Part shown: positions 59,462 to 64,000 of the stretch, in pieces
How the letters are laid out: every line of letters begins with the position of its first letter
Numbering within the stretch: position 1 is the stretch's first letter
DNA from: Trigonopsis variabilis
Lineage: Eukaryota > Ascomycota > Trigonopsidomycetes > Trigonopsidales > Trigonopsidaceae
DNA: 64,000 nucleotides
Direction: 5' to 3'
Assembly (NCBI GenBank): GCA_003707065.3
Contig: PPXM03000007.1
Location: 248,001-312,000 of the forward strand
Made by a program: the position numbers and the translations under genes
Notes under the pieces: model-generated
The model's database searches: none
Seen by the model: only the letters and a program-made list of their open reading frames with translations
Told to the model about the DNA's origin: nothing

Positions 59462-61466
59462 GATTGAGGAGTAGGAGGAGGAAGAGTGACGTGACAACCA
59501 ATACGTTCCCTCCGCTCCAGTTCAGGGTTACCGATGTCACAGAAATACCCCAGCTGCTGTGGATTAGACTCGGTGTCACGAACCGTTAATGCTCGAGGAA
59601 GCTTATGACAGCGATTCTCTGACATACCTCATAAAATATACGCAGACACATTCGAAACTGAGTCGGTTAGACGAGCAGGAGTGATATCATCTACAAGCTG
59701 GAGACGAATCTAAGAAGCACGATATGCCGCTAGCTTCCATGTCGTAATAGTGCGACCTAGATGACTTGAACAATTGATTAAAAAGAGGGAAGCAGCCGGT
59801 CTTTTTTAAGAGATTGCCTGAAACTCCAGGGAGCCCATGAGATGTCACTTTGCAAGGACGAATCTTATTAGAATCAGTGCAATTGACTAGTATATTCTTC
59901 GTTTCAGCTGCGATATCTTCATAATTGCGAACCTTAGTCACTAGGGGCAAAGCCTGAAAGGTTCAAAATCACTCGGTTGCGTTGTGCTGCTTCCTCTTCG
60001 TTCACCCCAGCTAATCTTGCACTCCCGCCTTGTGTGCTTATACCAGCCGACTGATTTCCTTGAGAGCCTCTTTTCTAGCTTACCCTTACTAAAGCAATGT
60101 TCTCAGGGCATAGTAACAGCAAGTTCAAAGTAGCAGTGGTTGGTGGCCTGTGCACCTGGTCAAGTGCTGATATCAGGCAATTGCAATTGTATATAATTGT
60201 CGCCGGCACAAGATACCGGTTCAAGGTGATATAATGAAAGTAGTGGAACTAATCAGAGAGAATATATTCAAGAGCTCCAATACTTGGGAGAGTTGAACAA
60301 ATTTTCTGGATCGTTAAGCGGTGATATAACCAGAGCTTATGCCGTGATTATGAAAATGCTACAGAATGCCAGATACCACGTAAGGACCGGTCAATGGCTT
60401 ATAAGTCAATGCCTTATGCATGCCACCGAGTTCGATTGGTTGAATCTATTGGCCAAAGTCATGACCAATCACGCTTTTCTTGCCCGATCAGACATGGAAT
60501 CTTTTGCCACAGCAAAAGCTCACGATCTAGGCTTCTCGAGAAATATACAGTGGTGTCTGTCTAAAATTCTAACCATTATTAACCAGTCGGGATGACCATA
60601 TGGCCGCCGTCTCCGTTACATGTCATCATCAAGCATCTGCTTGATGGGCCCATCTTGATGGACAAAGCGGGGAGATGCAACCAACTTTCCAACGGGTTTC
60701 TTGCCGCGATACGGTGGTTACATGGCACCTCACTTTGATGCTGTTCTTTTGGCCTTCTACGCAACGAGACTGCCGTCATTAGTTTAGTGACCTCTTGTCT
60801 GGTCACCTCGTTCGCGGCCAACGTCGTATCGCGAAATATCTCGGTTTCCACCTCCATATTCGACTTACCGACGTGCGTGAACGTGTCATGCAGTCCAAGA
60901 GGGCATGACTGCAACCACATAAACAGTCACCCTCTCCGAAACCGACCTTTCAGCGACCGCCAGAAGCCGGGTTTAGTGCGGCCGGGTAATCCCGGGTGAT
61001 GCTATCTGATCGTTCGAATTGCCCATAAAACTCAGTATTAGCAGCGTAGACTGTCTCGCCAGAGAATCAGCCCACAAGCACGTAGGTGAAAAACGCTCGC
61101 ATCTATTTTTGGAAAAGTAGACGGCTGCAGAATCATGAGAAACGTGACTATGGAGTTACATGGAGTGTGCGTCAGACATCAAGGCCGGTGAGTCAGTGAT
61201 CTTAGCTAAGCAGGAGATTTTTTCCTCGTCTTAGGCGATAGCCACCATCGCAACACACATCTCAAACAAGGTCGCCATCTCAAGAAAAGTCTCCCGCGTC
61301 ATTCGACCCGCTCTTTCAAGTCTGCTCCTGATCCGAGGTAGCATACTTTTGTTTGGTTCGGTCGAGGCAAGGAGATATCGTTACGAGAACGAGTTGGTCG
61401 AGGCAAGGAGAACCTGGACTGCTAGAGAGAATTAGTCAACCAACTGGTTGAGTTTGAACGATATTC
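59462..61466. other. 2-kb divergent intergenic region TPI1/arrestin
   Basis: The longest gene-free stretch of the window. It should include the TPI promoter near 59462-59900 and the arrestin promoter near 61200-61466. A frame at 60284-60595 lacks an initial ATG and family resemblance. A perfect 20-bp palindrome, CATCAAGCA-TC-TGCTTGATG, lies at 60627-60646. I see no RNA gene. Confidence 0.45.
61360..61411 (+). repeat. Two 16-bp direct repeats upstream of the arrestin gene
   Basis: GGTCGAGGCAAGGAGA occurs at 61360-61375 and again at 61396-61411, a 36-bp period. The second copy ends 55 bp before the arrestin ATG. It may be a duplicated regulator site or a small tandem duplication in the leader. 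Confidence 0.6.
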
Positions 61467-62594
61467 ATGACGCCTCCACCATATGGTTTATCTGTCGTTA
61501 TCGAGTCTCCTCCTATAATCTTATATGGCCCTCCCAATGAATCCTCCGGCGCTCTCTTATCGGGGCTGGTGTCGCTGGAAATCAATCAGCCCACTTATGC
61601 TATCCGATCGGTGACTATGGAGCTTGTGCAAGTGTTCAAGTCTCGTCGTCCGGTGGTTCCTTCGTGTAAGACTTGTTTATCGAAGACAACTGTTTTGAAA
61701 AACTGGAACTTGCTGCTTCATCCCAGTCAATTTGCCAAAGGCACTCACGCTTATCCATTCAGTTATCTACTTGACGGGCATTTGCCAGCGTCATCAATTG
61801 CGGGAGTGGCGAGTGTGGAGTATGTACTAAAGGCCTCGGTGGCTTCTGCTATGGCCAATGATGAGACAATCACCGTCCAGCGAGCTATATCAGTCGCTCG
61901 TTCGATTCTACCGGGCAGCGATAAACGTTCGGTGCGCATTTTTCCTCCAACTCCTTTGAGTGCGTCTGTTTTACTCCCATCGGTCGTCTATCCTCGATCG
62001 TCGTTCCCCCTCGAGCTCACTCTTGAAGGTATCATGTCAGCCGATAAGAAAACCCGGTGGCGGTTGCGAAAACTGGCATGGCGAATTGACGAAATGTCAA
62101 AGGTTAATCCGTTGACATGTCCACTTCACAATCCCCCGGTCAAAGAAGGTGAAGAGCCAAAGCACGGCCCGATAGAGGAGACAAGGACCGTAGGGGCTGG
62201 AGTGGTGAAAGGAGGATGGAAGACGGATTTTAACGCTGCCGAAGGGAAAGGTGCAGTTGAGTTGGCTGGAGAAATCTCAACTCATGCCATGTCTACGGTA
62301 TGCTGTAATGCGTCAGACGCCGAAACAGGACTGGTGGTGACCCATGCTTTGGTGGTCGAATGCGTGGTTGCTGAAGAAGAGCCACCACCAAATGGAACCC
62401 GCTCGGCGGTTTTGACCGGTGCAGCTCGGGTTCTACGAATGCAGTTCTCGTTGAATTTCACTGAACGGTCCGGCTTGGGAATCGCGTGGGACGACGAGGT
62501 GCCTCCGACGTACGAGGACGTCCCAGTGTCTCCCCCCGGCTACGAAATCAAGGATCCGCAATTTTTTAACGACTCGACTTTATCTTTGTCATGA
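61467..62594 (+). CDS. LDB19-type alpha-arrestin (ubiquitin-ligase adaptor)
   Basis: Alpha-arrestins recruit Rsp5/NEDD4-type ligases to plasma-membrane transporters for endocytosis. The 375-residue product starts at the ATG at 61467 and has a single exon. The arrestin N-domain resembles the Ldb19/Art1 subgroup: RSVTMELVQVFKSRRP, then CKTCLSKTTVLKNW, HPSQFAKGTHAYPFSYLLDG and LPAS. The C-domain runs to about residue 345. PPxY-type ligase-binding motifs occur at both ends: TPPPYG at residue 2-7, then VPPTYEDV and VSPPGYEI near 350-365. It is half the length of yeast Ldb19 (818 residues), lacking the long tail. The symbol is left blank because Art subfamilies are hard to separate by eye. Confidence 0.83.
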   Translation: MTPPPYGLSVVIESPPIILYGPPNESSGALLSGLVSLEINQPTYAIRSVTMELVQVFKSRRPVVPSCKTCLSKTTVLKNWNLLLHPSQFAKGTHAYPFSYLLDGHLPASSIAGVASVEYVLKASVASAMANDETITVQRAISVARSILPGSDKRSVRIFPPTPLSASVLLPSVVYPRSSFPLELTLEGIMSADKKTRWRLRKLAWRIDEMSKVNPLTCPLHNPPVKEGEEPKHGPIEETRTVGAGVVKGGWKTDFNAAEGKGAVELAGEISTHAMSTVCCNASDAETGLVVTHALVVECVVAEEEPPPNGTRSAVLTGAARVLRMQFSLNFTERSGLGIAWDDEVPPTYEDVPVSPPGYEIKDPQFFNDSTLSLS

Positions 62595-62912
62595 GCAGTG
62601 GTGTATGAGTAATGCGGAGTGGGCTAATAGACTGAGATGAACCGTATCTCGTGAGGGCATACCTTTACCGAGCAAAATTGACGCTATACGTAGAGCAGTA
62701 GATCCAAACCATCATGCATACACGAATCAAGCGCAGTCGACCCTTGCTCACCGGCTAGATATACCCCTGGCGCATCTTTGTCTCGTGCCGGCTTCAGCGA
62801 ACCCGGGCATTCCCATGGCAACGGGCCAGTGCGCCGGTCAGGTACAGACGAAAAAGAACTCGGCCGACGCGTCAGCCAAGATCTAGGTTAGAGCAGGCAT
62901 TCTCCATCGTCA
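62595..62912. other. Intergenic arrestin / Sec14-like
   Basis: This 318-bp spacer carries the Sec14-like promoter. A single ACGCGT hexamer at 62867-62872 lies 41 bp before the next ATG; one copy is weak evidence for MBF control. Confidence 0.35.
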
Positions 62913-63986
62913 ATGGCCCCAAGATTAGTTCCATTTGAGTATCCTCCGGCGAACGTCAAGCCTCGGGCGCGCCCGCCGCTGACGGAGGAGCAGGAAAAGA
63001 AATACAAGGAGGTGCTCCATCAGATGGATGAAATCAAGGAGTTGCCAATTTCGTCCGATAAGCATGAAAAGAAAAAGCGAGCATTGGATGATGAAGAGAA
63101 GGCATGGCTGACGAGAGAATGTCTTTTACGGTATCTTCGTGCGACCAAGTGGCACGTTGGAGAAGCGGAGAAGCGACTGATTGGAACGCTGGTTTGGCGA
63201 CGCGAGTATCTCAAGGATATCACGCCTGAATATGTTGCGCCTGAGAATGCTACTGGCAAGCAGATCATTCTTGGATACGATGACGATGCAAGGCCCTGTT
63301 TATATCTCTTGCCTTTTCGGCAGAATACCAAGAGCTCCGAAAGGCAAATCAAGCACTTGGTCTATATGCTGGAGCGAGTCATCGACTTCATGCCGTCAGG
63401 GCAGGATACGCTATGCCTTTTGATTGAGTTTGCCAAGGCGACTTCGTCGACTTCTCCGTCGGTCCATCAAGGACGAACGGTGTTACACATCTTGCAGACT
63501 CATTACCCTGAGCGTCTGGGTAAAGCAATGGTTGTCCACATTCCTTGGTTTGTGTGGACCTTTCTGAAGATTATCTGGCCTTTTATCGACCCTTTGACTC
63601 GAGAAAAGCTGGTCTTTGACCAACCGCTCGACAAATTTGTCCCCAAAGAACTTCTCGATAAAGCTTTCGGAGGAAGCTGCGACTTTGAATACCGTCATGA
63701 TATATATTGGCCTACGTTGGCCAAAATGGCAGGCGAAAAGCACAGCCGGTACATGGCCAGGTTTCATAAGCTCGGCGGTAAGATCGGTCTAAGTGAAAAA
63801 GACCTACGAGACGGCTGCCCGAATGATGTCTTAGTAGAGGATAAGCTATCTTCAACTCCTTCTACTCCTTCCAACACCGTCAGCAAAGACGGTGATGCCG
63901 ACGATGATGATGATGATGACGATAATGATCAGTTCCACGATGTCAAGGAAATCGTTGATGGTGTCAGCGAGATCCACATTCAATAG
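62913..63986 (+). CDS. PDR16: Sec14-like phosphatidylinositol transfer protein (Pdr16 type)
   Basis: This is a CRAL-TRIO lipid-transfer protein of the Pdr16/Pdr17 branch. In yeast it moves phosphatidylinositol and sterol and affects azole tolerance. The 357-residue product starts at the ATG at 62913 and is intact within the window. The CRAL-TRIO N part has CLLRYLRATKWHVGEAEKRL. The lipid-binding domain holds RPCLYLLPFRQNTKSSERQ, then HLVYMLERVIDFMPSGQDTL and YPERLGKAMVVHIPWFVWTF. It closes with FVPKELLDKAFGGSCDFEYR. The tail is polar, with a run of aspartates (GAT repeats near 63903-63930) not typical of yeast Pdr16. Pdr17 is an equal possibility. Confidence 0.88.
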   Translation: MAPRLVPFEYPPANVKPRARPPLTEEQEKKYKEVLHQMDEIKELPISSDKHEKKKRALDDEEKAWLTRECLLRYLRATKWHVGEAEKRLIGTLVWRREYLKDITPEYVAPENATGKQIILGYDDDARPCLYLLPFRQNTKSSERQIKHLVYMLERVIDFMPSGQDTLCLLIEFAKATSSTSPSVHQGRTVLHILQTHYPERLGKAMVVHIPWFVWTFLKIIWPFIDPLTREKLVFDQPLDKFVPKELLDKAFGGSCDFEYRHDIYWPTLAKMAGEKHSRYMARFHKLGGKIGLSEKDLRDGCPNDVLVEDKLSSTPSTPSNTVSKDGDADDDDDDDDNDQFHDVKEIVDGVSEIHIQ

Positions 63987-64000
63987 TCTTTCATTGTCTC

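Noticed and set aside
59687-59950. 87-codon minus-strand frame upstream of TPI1
   Set aside because: It lies in the expected TPI1 promoter, shows no family resemblance and no core promoter of its own.
60284-60595. 103-codon frame in the TPI1/arrestin gap
   Set aside because: It begins at TTG rather than ATG, and the first internal ATG leaves a short peptide with no recognisable features.
1-64000. CRISPR arrays, prophage, bacterial operons or biosynthetic megasynthases
   Set aside because: The window is eukaryotic nuclear DNA with spliceosomal introns; no spaced repeats, Shine-Dalgarno-type operons, PKS or NRPS modules were seen.

Overview
This is nuclear DNA of an ascomycete fungus, most likely a yeast-like one outside the Saccharomycetaceae. 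About 28 protein genes are broken by very small introns (31-53 nt in most cases). These start GTAAGT/GTGAGT-like and carry CTAAC- or CTGAC-type branch sites only a few bases before the final AG. CTG reads sensibly as leucine at conserved sites. Gene content is fungal: Mrs6, Las17, Bro1, Pim1/Lon, Tel1, mS41/Fyv4, Aim18-type, Sgf11, Rcm1, Arl3 and alpha-arrestin. A UPF0538 gene, known from fission yeast and animals, argues against a close relative of baker's yeast. Species cannot be fixed from the window alone; Lipomycetes-like or Taphrinomycotina-like lineages are guesses.

Layout. 1-2.9 kb: accessory-looking DNA with an unrecognised small gene, its decayed inverted copy, and a fossil retrotransposon gag fragment. 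2.9-9 kb: C2H2 zinc-finger regulator, small heat-shock protein, DGAT2 and mitoribosomal mS41. 9-16.2 kb: three tandem paralogous drug/H+ antiporter-type MFS transporters followed by a D-2-hydroxyacid dehydrogenase. 17.1 kb: tRNA-Ala(AGC). 17.5-33.5 kb: Bro1, mitochondrial Lon, a His/Gly-rich orphan, an Aim18-type mitochondrial protein, a PhoD-like phosphatase, Rab escort protein Mrs6, SAGA subunit Sgf11 and acyl-protein thioesterase. 34-46.2 kb: Las17/WASP, the 9-kb TEL1/ATM gene and UPF0538. 46.3-53.3 kb: a PHD-finger gene with a remarkable MCB (ACGCGT) cluster upstream, a cytosolic-type GH5 glucosidase and pyruvate decarboxylase. 53.3-64 kb: Arl3, Rcm1, a Slx8-like RING protein with SUMO-interacting motifs, mitochondrial processing peptidase alpha, triosephosphate isomerase, an LDB19-type arrestin and a Pdr16-type Sec14 protein.

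Most of the window is housekeeping genes in mixed orientation. Several share divergent promoters (ARL3/RCM1, 131 bp; TEL1/UPF0538, 390 bp) or tight convergent ends (RCM1/SLX8, 23 bp; LAS17/TEL1, 113 bp). The only locally clustered functions are the three MFS transporters plus the neighbouring dehydrogenase. Exon joins were worked out by hand from splice signals, reading phase and family conservation; the uncertain ones are flagged.

No clearly new multi-gene system was found. The best leads are the orphan gene with its inverted decayed copy, the triple MCB cluster above the PHD gene, the His/Gly-rich orphan, and the MFS/dehydrogenase block.
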